This document shows, piece by piece, positions 1-13,900 of a stretch of DNA of 64,000 nt. The position numbers were made by a program, and so were the translations under genes. The notes under the pieces are model-generated. The model saw nothing but the letters and a program-made list of their open reading frames with translations. It had not been told where the DNA came from and ran no database searches. The first letter of the stretch is position 1; the number at the start of each line of letters is the position of its first letter. Location: the NCBI GenBank assembly GCA_034509425.1, contig JAVTVJ010000230.1:496001-560000 (forward strand). Reading direction: 5' to 3'. Source of the DNA: Eopsaltria australis. Its lineage: Eukaryota > Chordata > Aves > Passeriformes > Petroicidae.

Positions 1-1864
1 GAAAAGGCAACAGTTCCTCAGTTGCAACCACTGGGTGCCACATGGCCAAGTCATGGCTGAAACAGACAGTTCACAACCTCACAACATTTACTTTTAGCCA
101 ACGTAAACAGGAGTGAAGAAGCCAAACAGTTCTTGAGGCAACCCTTTCCTCAGAAGCAAGTAGTTTCACCCCACATTAATATATACATATATATTTAACT
201 ACTGCTGTGTATTGTTTGTCTCAATGTCACACCATCAATCCTCAGCCACGAGCCAGGACACCATTATGGTGTGTGCTGTGCAAAGCACGGCATAAAGCTA
301 ATCTGTGTGAAAGACAATTTGAGAGATGCAAATGGACAAAGAGGCTATGGGGGAACCCTGCTACTCTCTTCAAGCTCTTTGAACTTCACAACCACATGAT
401 GGTACACAGGAATAAGAATCAGAGCATCTCAAATGCTGGGGAGATGGAAAAAGGATGCAAATTTTAATGGTTGTTATAGATAGGGAAGAAGGGAAGGTTT
501 TTTTTAGCTCCTTGTCTTCTTGCTCAGGACTGCCAGTGAAGAGATTCACTCTTTCATGATTAGTGCCTGAAACCCAGCAAGTCAAGGAAAGCATCCTGGA
601 AGTGAGTTATCATCCAAGTAAATTTAATTCCATTAATTAGAGCAAGCAAATTTGATTTGAGGGGAAAAAATAAGAATGCAAAATAATGAGAACTATAAAA
701 ATGCATTCAATTCCATAATTTTGGATTACAGATGCAGTCTACGTGTATTTAGGGGCAGTCATACAAATACATGGGTGGGCTTTAGACTGTTCTGTGCCTG
801 CTTGGGTTCATGCCAAAGACCACAGCTTAAGTTTCAGACAAACATGTACAGCTTACCACACTATGATCTGATTGCCAAAAAGCTGGCTAGATTAAAATAA
901 TGCTATTTCTACAGAAGCTGCACTTCAATTTCTCGTCAGTGAATCAACAGATATTTCTGAATTTTTTCTGAGCAGCCCTTAAAACGTTGACAATATATAC
1001 TTGCCAATTTTAGGATTTGACATCAGCAGCCAGGAAAACATAGTTATTTGCTAATTTTTTTCATAACAGAGAGCAGTGCTTGACTCTTATAGTGCTTCTT
1101 ACTTGGCACAAATATTCCACAACTGATCTACTTGCCAGTGCTCGTAACAAAACCTGGCATAAATGCAAGATATTCTTAAACATGCAGCACAGGCTAACAC
1201 ATTAGAATGCAAACATCCAAATACATTTTAAGTGTTATCACATTACTATGTATGAACCTTCAGTGTCAATGTAAAAATGAAACAATCACAAGCTTTCAAG
1301 CCTACAATTTGTATGAAGAATGGAATATTTGAATATTTGTACTCAAATACTTTGGGCAGAGAAGGCAACAACCACTTTGGCTATAGTGGGTTAGGAGGCA
1401 GTAGCCGGAAAAGCCTCTGAAGTGAAAGGACAAATTTTAGCATCAAGAAGTGATTAAATACAATAAATACACAGTAATGTGTGCACTTGTCATCACCAAA
1501 TTCTGTTTTACACAACTTTCTGGAATAATGCAAGCTACTAAGGAAAACTGGAATCTGTACTTTGTTGTATCAGTGTGAATCTAATCCAATTTCATTGTTC
1601 TAAAAGTCCTAACATTTTATTTTTGTAAATTAAATTAAACACATAATTTAAGTTTCAACTCTTTTATATATTTTTAAATTTTCCTTGGATTCATTATGTT
1701 ACCTGTGTCTACACAGGTCAGTCTAACATCATTAACTGCTAAAATACACCAGTGCTAAAGTAAATACAAAGCATTTTGCTGTTATAATTTGTCTCAGTAT
1801 TAAACAAGGCTTTATAGAAGAATGAGACAGACAAAAAATTTTTCTATATTCAAGAAAATAATAC
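1..1864. other. COL24A1 intron 6 (partial)
   Basis: AT-rich intronic sequence downstream of exon 6 in transcript order. I see no collagen exon, RNA gene or recognisable repeat other than a short TA-rich run near 177-197. Confidence 0.7.
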
Positions 1865-1918
1865 CTTTTCTCCACATTTTGCCCGTCCTGGAGAGAATCC
1901 TGGGTCTCCTTTAGGGCC
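1865..1918 (-). CDS. COL24A1: COL24A1 exon 6 (imperfect Gly-X-Y, 54 nt)
   Basis: This phase-0, 54-nt exon has acceptor CTGTGACAG and donor GTATTA. It encodes GPK GDP GFS P GRAKC GEK. The Gly spacing breaks after GFS (gaps of 4, then 5) before returning to register, so the helix has an imperfection here, and there is a cysteine inside it. Helix imperfections are a known feature of types XXIV and XXVII compared with the classical fibrillar chains. The size, the phases and the GPKGDPG start support a real exon. Confidence 0.9.
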
Positions 1919-4900
1919 CTGTCACAGAGAAATTAAGCTCAATAATACCACTGAGAGAGAACTTTTCATAATATATGCTAAAACAAGTATTCTCAACTGC
2001 TACAGCAAGAGGAGAAAAAATGTAAATGTGCTTCCTGTTACAGATATTTTTCTCATAACTTTTCCAGTAAAGAACTAGGAAAAAAATAAAATAGTCCGAG
2101 TTCATGCTGAAATGAGATTTACATTTACCAGATTTAGTAAGGTCACAAAATTTTGAAAAGCAGATTTATTGGTAAATCCAGGCAGGATTAGAACAGATGC
2201 TCCAGCCAAATTGCTCTGCCCATGTCTCCATCACTTCAGGACACCAGCTGTTCCTGCAGCACTGTGCAGGATTATCAGGCTGTATTACTGCATGAACCAT
2301 CACCTTGTTCAGATTTCCTCAGGCTCAGCCTTCCCACAGTGCCAGAATCCACAAAATTAGATTTTCTTAACTAATCTATTTTTCAGAGAGCCAAGAATAA
2401 AGCCAAACCTCATGGATACCCTTACATTACTTCAAACATCACCCCTCAGTTGTTTTTCAGGAATTAAAGGCTGAGGGCACTGGCTGGTGGTGTGAGCTGC
2501 TGGCCCTCACTCAGGGCTGGACACTGCTGGAAGGATGTTCATGTTGTGCCATGTTTCAGAAGCAACTGCATAAAAGATCCTTCAGCACACGAGGGAAAAA
2601 TTCATGCATCTTAAAGACAGAATAAAATTCTGCATTCATTTACTGCTAGAAAATTCTTGCAACTCATCTGCCATGCTTTAAGATCAAACAAGAGTGTGTT
2701 TGTTCAGTGTGGCCAACGGGATCTCCATAGCCAAAACTTCAGGAGCACCTGAGAAATTGTTATTTAGAGAAAACCATTTCAGAATATACTTGTATTGGAA
2801 GAATAACTTGTAATCTAATAGAAATGGAGAGATCACTAAGCACTAAGCATATATATTTGTATATTTAAATTAAATATATATAGGTACATACACATATGTA
2901 CAATTCCTTCCATTCTTAAACTCATGGACAGAGCTGCAGAATTGATCAGAATTATCATCCAGTGGAGGGAGAAAATAAATTATAAAACAAAGCCTAGCAG
3001 TAATTAGGTACAATTAATTATTTTCCTAGCAATATATTCCATTATATAGCCAGCACAAATACAGTAAAAATTAATTATGAATCTTTAAGTTTAGCTGTTC
3101 CTATAGAATTAGATAAAAACCAGAGTCACTTGGTTTTACAGCACTTGGCACTGCAAGCTTTATTAAATTTCTTTTTATGTCCTCAAGCAGATTTTAACAC
3201 TTGTCATGACATGTCAGATTCCTGCAATTAGGAATCATACTAAACAAATCATGGTGCTGCCTTTTTCCTAGCAGATCTATCAAATTGTTCAAACTAAATA
3301 TGAGTTGAAGGCATTCTGCAACTGCACAAATCTGTCAAATCTATTTAAAGAGCCTATGTTACACAAGTTTGAAGGTGTTATTTGAGCTTTCAGTCCAGTA
3401 TTTTGCCTTTGATTTTAAACATTACATCCATAAATCTTCAGAAAATTATTCCAGCATATTAATCAATAATAATGTCTGAGATATTAATATATTTCAGTAT
3501 CAAAGGTTGGACATGGACAATAAAATAGCAATTTATAGGGACTGACAGTCTACATTTTTCCCCTTTTTGTTAAGGGAAAGGTTACAGCAATTAGGCATTT
3601 AAACTTCAGTTTATCAGAGGCTGAGCTGATTTATAGGAACTCTTTTGGGAAGTACAGATTACTTGCAAAGATAACAGTTTCCAAGCCATTATTCTGCACA
3701 CATAGATGTTTTTCTTTCCACTGAGTAATCTGCTATTTGTTTTGATATGAAGTTCAATTTGATTGATTACATTTAATTAAAATATGTTTATAATAGCAGT
3801 CTCCACCTGTAAACCAAAGAAGGCCAATTACTTCTATTATAGGAACCTTTTTGGAATCTGGAGCTTCCAAAAAGGCATTAAAAAGTTCATGTATTTGCAT
3901 GGCACCATGGATAAACAAACTCACCTTGGGACCTGGCAATCCTGGCAAACCTGGGTTACCATGTGGTCCTGGAATACCCTATTAAAAAACCCAACCAAAT
4001 GAAGAACCATGAATGGGTTACTCAGTACACCACTGAACAAAAGGGAATGGTTTGCAGAGAATAATTTTACTGCATCTTTCCTGTTTTTAGAATCACTGGT
4101 TAGGATTTCCAAAGGATTCACAAGAAATAAAATATGCACATCTTCCTAAAAATTAAAACTGAATTGAGTACCCCCCTTTCTTTTACAAATCTCAGTTTTC
4201 ATTGTCTTCCCAGGTAATTCTTAACAAGTATTTGGCATAGTCACTGCACTGTTGCCCTCCAGCCACAACACTTGAAGGCATGGGACAAAAACAGTAAAAT
4301 CACATTCTGAGGTTCCCAACTACACACTGCAAAGGGAAGGAAGTGGATGAGCTCTCAATGACTTAAAAGATGTCTCAAAGCAATGTATCCCACCCTCTTC
4401 TAAAACAAAAATTAAAGACTCTCCTGATTCTCCCAAAGTTAGTGTAGAAAATGGACTTGTTACTAAAATAATTCAACTTAACCTGTTCCAGGAACAGAAT
4501 AAGCTATCAAGACTATCTATGCCTTCCAGTGTGTCTGTTTCTGCAACACATTCAGCAATCCTCACTCCTTGAAAAATTGCACATTAGGGAAAATACTTGT
4601 TGCAATGGCTGTCAGCAGCTATTTATCTTCCAAGTACTGAAGGACCAAACTGGTGAAAATCTGTCCCTGATAAATTGGCAACAAAGCTTCTGTTGAATTC
4701 ACGAAGGCTACAACTCTTCCAAAATTTCCTAATCCAAATATTGAATATAATGAGAATACTTTTTAACTTTCTTGTATATTCAGTAGTCTAACAGCAGATA
4801 AACTCAGTGTTTGTCTTTCCACCACACAAGGCTGCATTTACCAATTATACCTTGCAGAAACACTGAAAGCTGCATCTCTTAAGTGCTCCCTCTCACTAAT

Positions 4901-7900
4901 GACAATGTTGACATAACTCCACAGAAATGCTAATCCCATGTGCTGTTTGAGAGATTAATTTGCACACTGGCAACTTTGGAGGCACTCTCAGGGATTTAGG
5001 AGAAAGGAAACAAATAGAAAGTGCCAACATAGCTGCAGTGCTGCAGTGGCTTCTACTTTTGCTGCCTGCAGTGTTACTGTCTTGATGCACAGTACTGGAA
5101 TACAGAAGTGCAAACGTATTCTAATGGAATGAGAGGTATCAGAAGAGTTTCATGTCATCACTAATTCTGAAACTGCTGAAATTTCATTATCAAGAAACTT
5201 GGAACAAGCCAAGACACTTACAAAACACCATCAGATGTGGACTTCTTTACCACAGAATTGCAGGGATCAAAATCAGTTTTCATTGGAAATCTCTAACCAT
5301 TAATCACACATGCCCCAAGTGTCCCAACCATGTGGATCTCTGTCAGGACCAGGCTTGGACACACACTCTGATGAAGGCCCAGGCAATGCAGCTCTGCACT
5401 CTGTTTCCCTCTGACACCTTCAGTCTCATTTCAGGACCACAAGTGGCAGCTCATGTGAAGGAAGACAGAAGTCACAGGGCAGGCTGCTAGATGAGGAAAT
5501 GAACTTTGAGTCAACAAAGTTTTCACAGGAGTTTTGGATCACAAAACTCCTGTCATAACATAAATCACCACCAGCTGCACCTGCTTGAATTTCACAATTT
5601 TACAAACTAAAGAACACTGATATTTCAAATCCATTTATTTTTTTATCAAACACTTTTATAGACTTTCTTGGCCCCCATAAATATATTTTAAACTCAGAAG
5701 TACTGGCAAAAAATCATCTCAGCCATTTTCATACTTTTCCAAGCACCCTACTGTAAGCTGTCCCTTCACAATGGAAAGTCTATCCTACATAATAATTAAT
5801 CTAGAGAGCTCACACAGTGCTTTTAAGTACTCAATACCTGGAAAAAGATCTTCAGAAAAAAATCCCAAACAAATTGCAGCTGGGCAAGGGCAATCTCATC
5901 AATAGGCATGGCTTTAAACATATAGACAGCCTCCTCTAACACAAAGACATCTTCCCAACTGTGAGAATCTGCTCAGATATATGAGATCCTGCCTCTGATG
6001 CCAGACATATCCTTGCCACAGGCAAGGTACAACATAAAAAGCTGAGTTGTAGGAATTGTCAGCTTTTACACAGAAGGATCCAAGAAGTCATGAAGACATG
6101 AATTTGAAGGAATGCCTTTCATTTTATACTTTTAAATGCGCCTCTTCTACTCCCTTGCCTCCAAAATCTAAAATGCTCTAAAGCATCAGTTTGGTTTTGG
6201 CCTCTTTGACCAGCGCACTTCCTACCCACCAGGCCAAGTTCACAACACCCTGTGCTGTACTGGCTTTGGACAGGCTATTGAGCAGCACCCTGTTCAAATG
6301 TTCCTCAAAGGCTGAATCAAAACTCCTCCCACACATCTCCTGAGCCCCCATATAAACAACTCCCTGATCTTTCCCTTTCCATTTGCCTTGCTGAGGGCAC
6401 TCCAGCCATAACCATCCACATCCCCAGCTACCACAGCCTGAAATCATCCACACAACAAACCTTCACCTGTTCCCTCCAGCTGCCCTGCCCCTGAAACCCC
6501 CCTGCAACCAACCATGACCTCAGGGACTGCTCAAGCAAATGTTTCTTGTACACAATTGCACAGACACAGATTCACCCTCTTATGCCTCATCACCTAATCC
6601 ACACAGTGGCACAGGCTTCTCCCCCGTGGCAGTGGGGGCACATTTTTGTGCTCACTGTGGCAAAGCCCATGCTCTGTGCCCGGGCACAGGGCAAGGCTGC
6701 TGTCCCTGCTCCTGCTGGGCTGCGTCCACTCACACAAAATAAACCATTTTCTACTGTAGCTCATTTCTTTAGCAAAGCACCTGGATATCTATCAGCCTAT
6801 GCTCAAACTGCTGATCATAGCAGGAGACTCAGGAGATTTAGCTCAGGAGACCAGAAGAGATTTTTGGGATTGCTCTTTCCCCCCCACTCTGTCTTGCAGT
6901 GGTTAATTTTGTATCCTGCACCTGCTCCTCTGAGGCTGTAGCCTGAATTGCTCACTCCCCTCATTCAAAAAACAAATGAATGTGTCCTTAGACTGCAGCA
7001 GATGGAAGCAGCATGGAAAAAGTAGAAGATAATACTGGGAGCAGCAAAAGCCAGGTACAAGTGTAACAATGCTCAGTGTATGCACCCATATGTGGAATTA
7101 ACTATGCTGGAAGCTCACAGCAGGAGAAAGGGTTTGTTTGTCTTGCTTTAACCTATCTACCAAATGTTAAGAATCATACAGTTTCATAATCACTAAGCAT
7201 ATGAAAAAAGTAGAGAAAAACAAAATCATGCAAACTCCAGTCTGATTACTGGTGACCTGCTGAGATTACTGGTGACCTGCTGAGAGGTGCAGAAGAACTT
7301 TGTTGTTTTACTCACCCGAGGACCTCTCTTCCCTGAAGGACCAGGTAAACCTGGAGGACCTGGAGGACCCTGGTGATAGAAAATCAAAGCAGTTGAGGCT
7401 AAAACCTGACACAGGGACAATATCACAACTCTAGATGAGACCAGTTTTGCTAACTGACGACCTTCTGCTCGTGCTGATCTCCTCAATTTGAAATCCAATT
7501 CCCAAACTACAAAAAAGTGTGTTTTTAATCTGACTCCAAATCAGATTTCTGTTTAGAAAGTATCTTGTGTCACAGAAACTGGAGCTAACAATCTGCTCAG
7601 TAACTTTTACTCAAGTGTATTGGTACTAAAGGAAGAAAAGGTCAGATGAAGAAAGTAAGTGCAAAGTATTTCTAAACAAAGGATAGAGAATAATTAAGCC
7701 TTTTCAATAAGCATGCTGGCATAACAAACTTTCTAGAAAGGTTGGAGTAACTGTAAAAAAATAAGATACCACCTCACAGAAATGACAAACACGAAATTAA
7801 GAAAATATATGTGGACAAATTACTGTTCAGTTTCCTATTAAAAGTTTCTACTAAGAATAACTGGTAGAACATCTGTCCTTCTATATCATGGATATCATTC

Positions 7901-10900
7901 TCTTTAAAGATAATGCAGACATTTTAAAATGCTAGTATATGATCTATATATCTGTATCTTTTGCAAATTAGTTAGATTATTAGTCACAGTATTAGACAGT
8001 GTAACAGCCTCTGCATATCTAGTTGTTTTTAACACAGAAACCTTTCCTTTTCTATATAATGACAGCTGTTCAGATTGGAAACCCCAGGACCTCCTTCATT
8101 GTACTCAAACACAAATAAGTACTCTAAACTAAAAACTGCACTACTTTATATTATATTTCATCTATCAAATTAGAGTCCTACAGGAGGATGGGCTGCTCCT
8201 AAGGGTGAATTCACCCCCATCCACACGCCTGCACAGCAAGCCCCAACTGTAACAGGAACCATGTACTTTCTGCAGGGGCATATGGGCATCAGGAAAGTCA
8301 GACCTCATCAAGGGGGTCAGAGGATGACAGCAGTGAGGGGCTCAAGCTGCTCTTTCACCCAGGCTTCCTCACACTGTCCTCTTCTGTATGAGACCCTCCC
8401 AGCTGAGACCCCAGGCAAAACACTGAGTGCCACACTGCCCACCACCAAACACGAGTGCTGAAAACTGGCTGAAAGGAATACCAGGAAAACCAGGAGGGCA
8501 ATTATGGTGGCTGAAATAGCCAACATGAAGGTTTTGCAAAACAAGACAAAGAGATAAAAAAGGGAAGCGAGGAAGGAAAAAAAAGACAAACACCCTTGAG
8601 GGTTTTATTAGAAAGCAACATTCATTAAGACAAAAGCTGCATTTTTAAGAACATAGTTTTGTGTGATACTTCTTTTTCCTTGGAAAGGTAATGTCACTGG
8701 CAGAGAAGACAGAGCTGATTAAGGAATTTAGGCATCATCAAGCTAATTACAATAATTTGGCCAAAATACAGATCACTTAAGTTCTGGGAAAACCACTTTT
8801 GTTCTGAGGAATTAAAAATATAAGGTATTTCCTCTCCAATTAATCATAATAAATATAGGAGTCTAATTGCAGTTGGGAATTTTTGCATGTCCATACATGC
8901 TACATTAAGTCAGGCTGAAACCCATACCTGCACTTCCCTCTCTGTGCAATTTAGAAGACACAAGTCTGTGTAACAGCCCTGGTCTTTAGATCAAACCATA
9001 ACATATCATGCTTATAGCATAGGACGTTCTCTATTCACCATAATTGCATAAATGCTCTCCAAGATCCTCATTCTTCTGAAGCAAAAAGACCTCATGTTTA
9101 ATAGCACAAGAAATGTAACAGACACATGGAAAACTCTTGACCTGGCATTTTTCTCCGGGTTCAAAAATGCACTTGGAAGGGCACAGAGCTCCCACCCTGC
9201 CCTGCTGAAGCAGAATGCTTTTAATATCTCCTCTGAAAATGTAAGTTAAGAGATGCTCTTTGATTAGATAATTATCCTGGGACTACAAAAGAAAACGCAT
9301 TTTTTGTTAAGTGAAATAGTTGCAACTAGTGTGCATTCTTTTGTGATTTGTGGTCTTCTCTATCCCTGTTTCAGACATTTCCTTAAAAATACATTAATAG
9401 CTAAACTCCACCATTTTCCTAATAGAAATCTTACTGAGTATTAAGATCCCTCATCTTTGTTGGTGATTTATTGAATGCAGGCAGTGAGAATATTTTTCCC
9501 TATCTTCTAATTTTTCTAAATTTTTTTAAACACTATCTGATCCTTTGCAACAGAAAACAAAACACCCAAATCCAACCCATCCTTACTTTGATTACTCTAA
9601 TTCAAATGTATCCCTTTTCACACAAAAAGAAAACCACAATAAAAGGAAAATATAATCACAACCAAGCTCTCAGAAACCCCTAAAAGGAGCAGCAAAATAT
9701 ATTTTGAACGAGGCAGACAGAGATTAATAACATTTTCCCAGGGCATTTGAAAATAAAGTCAACTGTTGTAGATGAAGTCTCTGGCTCACCACAATAAGCA
9801 GCTAGCCCAGCCATCAGGTGTTCGATTAAAATATTAAAGGACTCTCCTTAAGAAGAGGATGTTACCCTTTAGCCTCCACCACAGACTCCTCCCTGCAGCT
9901 CAGGCAGCATCTCTGCTGAGAGCAGACTGGAGCAGAGCACACCTGAGTCTTCCTGGACGTGCTTTCCCAACTAACAGTCAGACCTTACTCTATCCTGTGT
10001 ATTTCTACAATCTGGGAAAGCAAATACAACTTCAGATCAGCATGACTATTTTTATACTTGCTAGGAAGCTACTTAAGCCTCTCAGGCATCCATGTAAACC
10101 ACAGAAATCAACATCTGAGAGTGAGCCAATCTCTCTTAAACCAAGGAATAAGTCACTTGTTTGAACAGCTTTTCTTCCAACTACTGGAAATAGGAGTTAA
10201 ACAAACCTGAAGCAATTAGAAATGGTAATGTGATTTTTAGCATTTGACGCTTTAATCACCACTACCAAACAAAAGAACAACAAAAAAAAAAAAAGTCACT
10301 TTGCATAAATATTACAGATGCTAGTTTAAAATTGTTTAACAAAATCAGTTTGCTCAGAACAGATCATTTGTACCTTAAGAAAGGTACTACAACTTACTGT
10401 CTTTAGGAACTGTAAAAATTTCATTTAGCTACTGAGCAGAGAACGTCAAGTTCCAAATAATCATTGCTTAATCCTGAAATAATAAAAGTAGATGCTACTC
10501 TTCCAGAAATTTTCACTGCCTTTCCAATGGTCACTGGAATGAATGTAAGGAACTTTACTAGACATTTCCTAGGTACTGAAGCCCTTCTATGGATACACGT
10601 GTTTTAAACTTGCCCTATTACCCAGAGGTAATAGGAAACATTTCATTCACTTACAGCAAGTCTCTAAGATTTCAGATGCATAGCAGTAAATTCTGCATAA
10701 AGTAGTTAAAACTTCTGCACAGGCACATGTTGATCCTCATGCCATTCAATATCTAAATCCTATTCACTGAACTTTCTCTCTTGTGAAGCAACTATGAAGC
10801 TTCTCTTTAAAAGACTCTTGACTATACCTCAACCACTCAAACTCAGCTCATCTCAAACTACTCTTTTTTAAAACCCTAAGTTAAAGAAACGTACCACTTC

Positions 10901-13900
10901 AACCCCCGATTCACCAAATATGAAGGCAGTCCATCAGCAAAACAAAAAACCCACAAAACTTTCTGCACATCACCAAAATACCTGCAGTGCAGCAGTGAAA
11001 TAAACAGATGCATCATGTTCCAAACCTATTCTAAAACCTCTCCATAAGGAAATTTCACGTCTAACACTGCTAATATAATTTGTTCTATTGTTCAGGTATC
11101 ACTCTGATAAGCTATGTTTTCCTTTTGTTCCACCTTAAATTTCCTCCTCTGTCTTGCCCTACTTTATGTGAAGAGGCAAAAAAGTATCTTTATTAACTAG
11201 CCCTTTGCAAAACTCTTAACATTCATTCCTAACTTTCATTAGTAAACACTTTTGTTTTAAACTTTGTTCAGAATCATATTTTCTATAACCACACCTCTAT
11301 TACTGCAATCCTTTCCATCTGTCTACATCCTTTTTAAAACTCCTCATCTAAAAGTGAGGACACTTCTCCAAACTGCAACCTCATACCCAAAGCAGTAGAA
11401 AACGTAGCCTGTCTCTGATACTCACCACTCCTCCTAATGTATCAAACATCACAGCAGTAAGATGCATTTATTCCCTACTGCAGTATGATACCAATCTATG
11501 ATCCTCATAACTGCCAAATCAGTCACTCCCCATCATCTATTTTTACTTTTAACTTCTGTATTATTGCACTAAGTTTAATCTCATCAGTTTTAGAACATCT
11601 GGAATTCCAATCCTGTCACTCAGAATTATTCTTTGTGCTCCTAGCATGCTTTGTTTACCTTCTCTAAGCACGTCATACAGACATTAATTTAACTATTGAG
11701 CAACAAGGATCCAACCAAATTTGAATGTCCACCTATTATTTCAATTCTTGTTTCATTTGCATTTCACTAGAAACAATAAAATCTGCACCCTTCTCTTTTC
11801 AAATGCCCTAGAGCAGGCAGTCATCTCTGTATGATTAACCTCCTTCCTGTACAGCTGTGGAAAGTCTCCCTTTCTCCATCAAGAATTCCGACAACAGTCA
11901 AAGCAATGTCATCAACATCCAAGGAATATGTACATGGCTTTGAGTTAGGGATTAAAGATTATCAATATTGCTGTGCAGAAGATAGGGAAACTCAGTTTTA
12001 GGATCATTAAATGAAATGTTTGAAAATTTAAGAAGAACATTATCTTTTTGCTACTAAAAACAAACCTGTGAGAATCTAAACTTTTTATCTGAATCATCTT
12101 ATACTGAGATTTCTCAGCCTGCACAGGGAAATGCATGAAAGGGATTAAGTGACCAATAAATCGCCTGTGGTCAGGGAGAGCCTCAACAAGCAACTTTGTT
12201 CAACTGAGAAATGAGCTAAGAGTGCAATGAACAGAAGTGTGAAAGGTTAGCTAAGAGTAAAACAAGCTAAATAAGCTATGTGTGAAAGGGAAGCTACTGC
12301 TGTTCATTTAACAGCACATTTAGGATCTCTGAACTGTTTTCTCTCACACCTCTTGATTGCAATAGGACATCTCATCCAGGCCTTTTTGCAGGGCTTGCCA
12401 TTTCCCATTCCTCCTGGCAACAGTTCCAGACTGCTTCTCTTTACCAACTAGAAGGAACACAACCGTTTGGTCTTCTACCATTCCTCCTTCTGGCAGAGTG
12501 TCTTGAAAATCCAGAAAGCTTTTCCAGTAGAGGAAACTAATTCCTAGTTCATGTCTCTTGGAAGGCCACACCCTGTGCAGATAGGCCTGAAGATGCAATT
12601 ACCCACCAGCAAGTAACACAAATCAGCTCTTCAGCTCACATCAACCTCTCCTTTTACCAGTGTGGGACTATGCACCATGTCATTGCAAACTACTTTAGGA
12701 TTGTGCAATGAAAAATATCAGCTTGAAAGTTAAACTGTTAAAAATACACACCACATTTATTTTTGCAATCTTCACAGATTGCCAACACCCTCTGCATCTC
12801 CAAAAGGAGTGGCTCATCAGATGAAGAGAGCAACATTCCCTTGAAAGACATGTTTCAGGAGATCTTACTATTCCAGCTTAAACTCACTTTCTATTTTTCC
12901 AGGGGGGGTTTTGGTCATTGCAACTGCTAGAATTTTAATCAGGGTCTTAATGGTTTTGAAGAAATGGCTGTCCCCTTTTTATACCCTACCCATAAATGAA
13001 AGCCTGAATTCTGGAGTTCAGCCTTGCAGCAGTGGGTGAATTCCACAGCTGTGGGATCATGGAATATAAGAGGCCTAATTATACAAGGCAAGAATCAGTT
13101 CTGGTAGATGATTAAAAGCTAAAAGAAGCTGAGCAGTTTAAGAACCACAAAAGCTAGTTCTTGCCTGTCAATTCCAATAGAACGAACATTAACCTCTGTG
13201 TTCAGATCTTGAAAGAAGATTCAAACCAACCACAATATAGTAAAAGAAGTTTAAAAAAGGGGGTTTCATGCCTCATCAGGACTTTTTGCTGCAAGGGAAG
13301 TTTTCAAGTTCTTCAGTGTTGCTTTTTTAGGTTTCACATTGCAAAGACTCTGTGAGTACCTATGTACTAAAGTGATAGAGCCACACATATAAAAGCTGCA
13401 TTAACTCCTGCCTTCTCCACATGGGAGGACTAGACAGAGAAAGCAAACCAAGATCATCTCTTCAAGTCTGAGGCCAACAACAGTAGCACATACTGAGCCA
13501 CACAATCTCCACAGAGCTCAGTTCTTAGTTTTATGCAGCGACCTCCTCTCCCTTGGTGTCAGCCTCTCTGGCAGAGCAGTGTTTTAGCTTTGCCTCTGTT
13601 CCAGCAGGTGCTGCTGGCCCCTTCAGCAAACCTAGGGCCCACAAAGGTCTAGATTAACTTCCCAGCTCTGCCACAGATCTTTAAGACCTTGGACATGTTA
13701 TCTAAATCCTAACCCAGCAAAACACCTCAGCACAAATGCACCATATTCCCTACAGACTACAGTCTACCTTCCTAAGCCAAACAAACTTCTCCATCCCAAG
13801 ACTGTAAGACAGGCATTGAAGATGGTAACACAGACATCTTTGAACCCTTCAAATCAGCTGTCATCTTTGCCACTGTATATATAGTGTCTGTGTCTAGAAA

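Noticed and set aside
6178..6941. Cluster of open frames of 67-131 codons in COL24A1 intron 4
   Set aside because: Overlapping on both strands, no start context, splice sites or recognisable domain; explained by locally higher GC.
8455..8520. Short collagen-like peptide (minus strand PPGFPGIP) in COL24A1 intron 3
   Set aside because: Only two or three triplets, no GT donor after it and no 45/54-nt spacing; the flanking sequence breaks the repeat. Chance or a very old exon relic.
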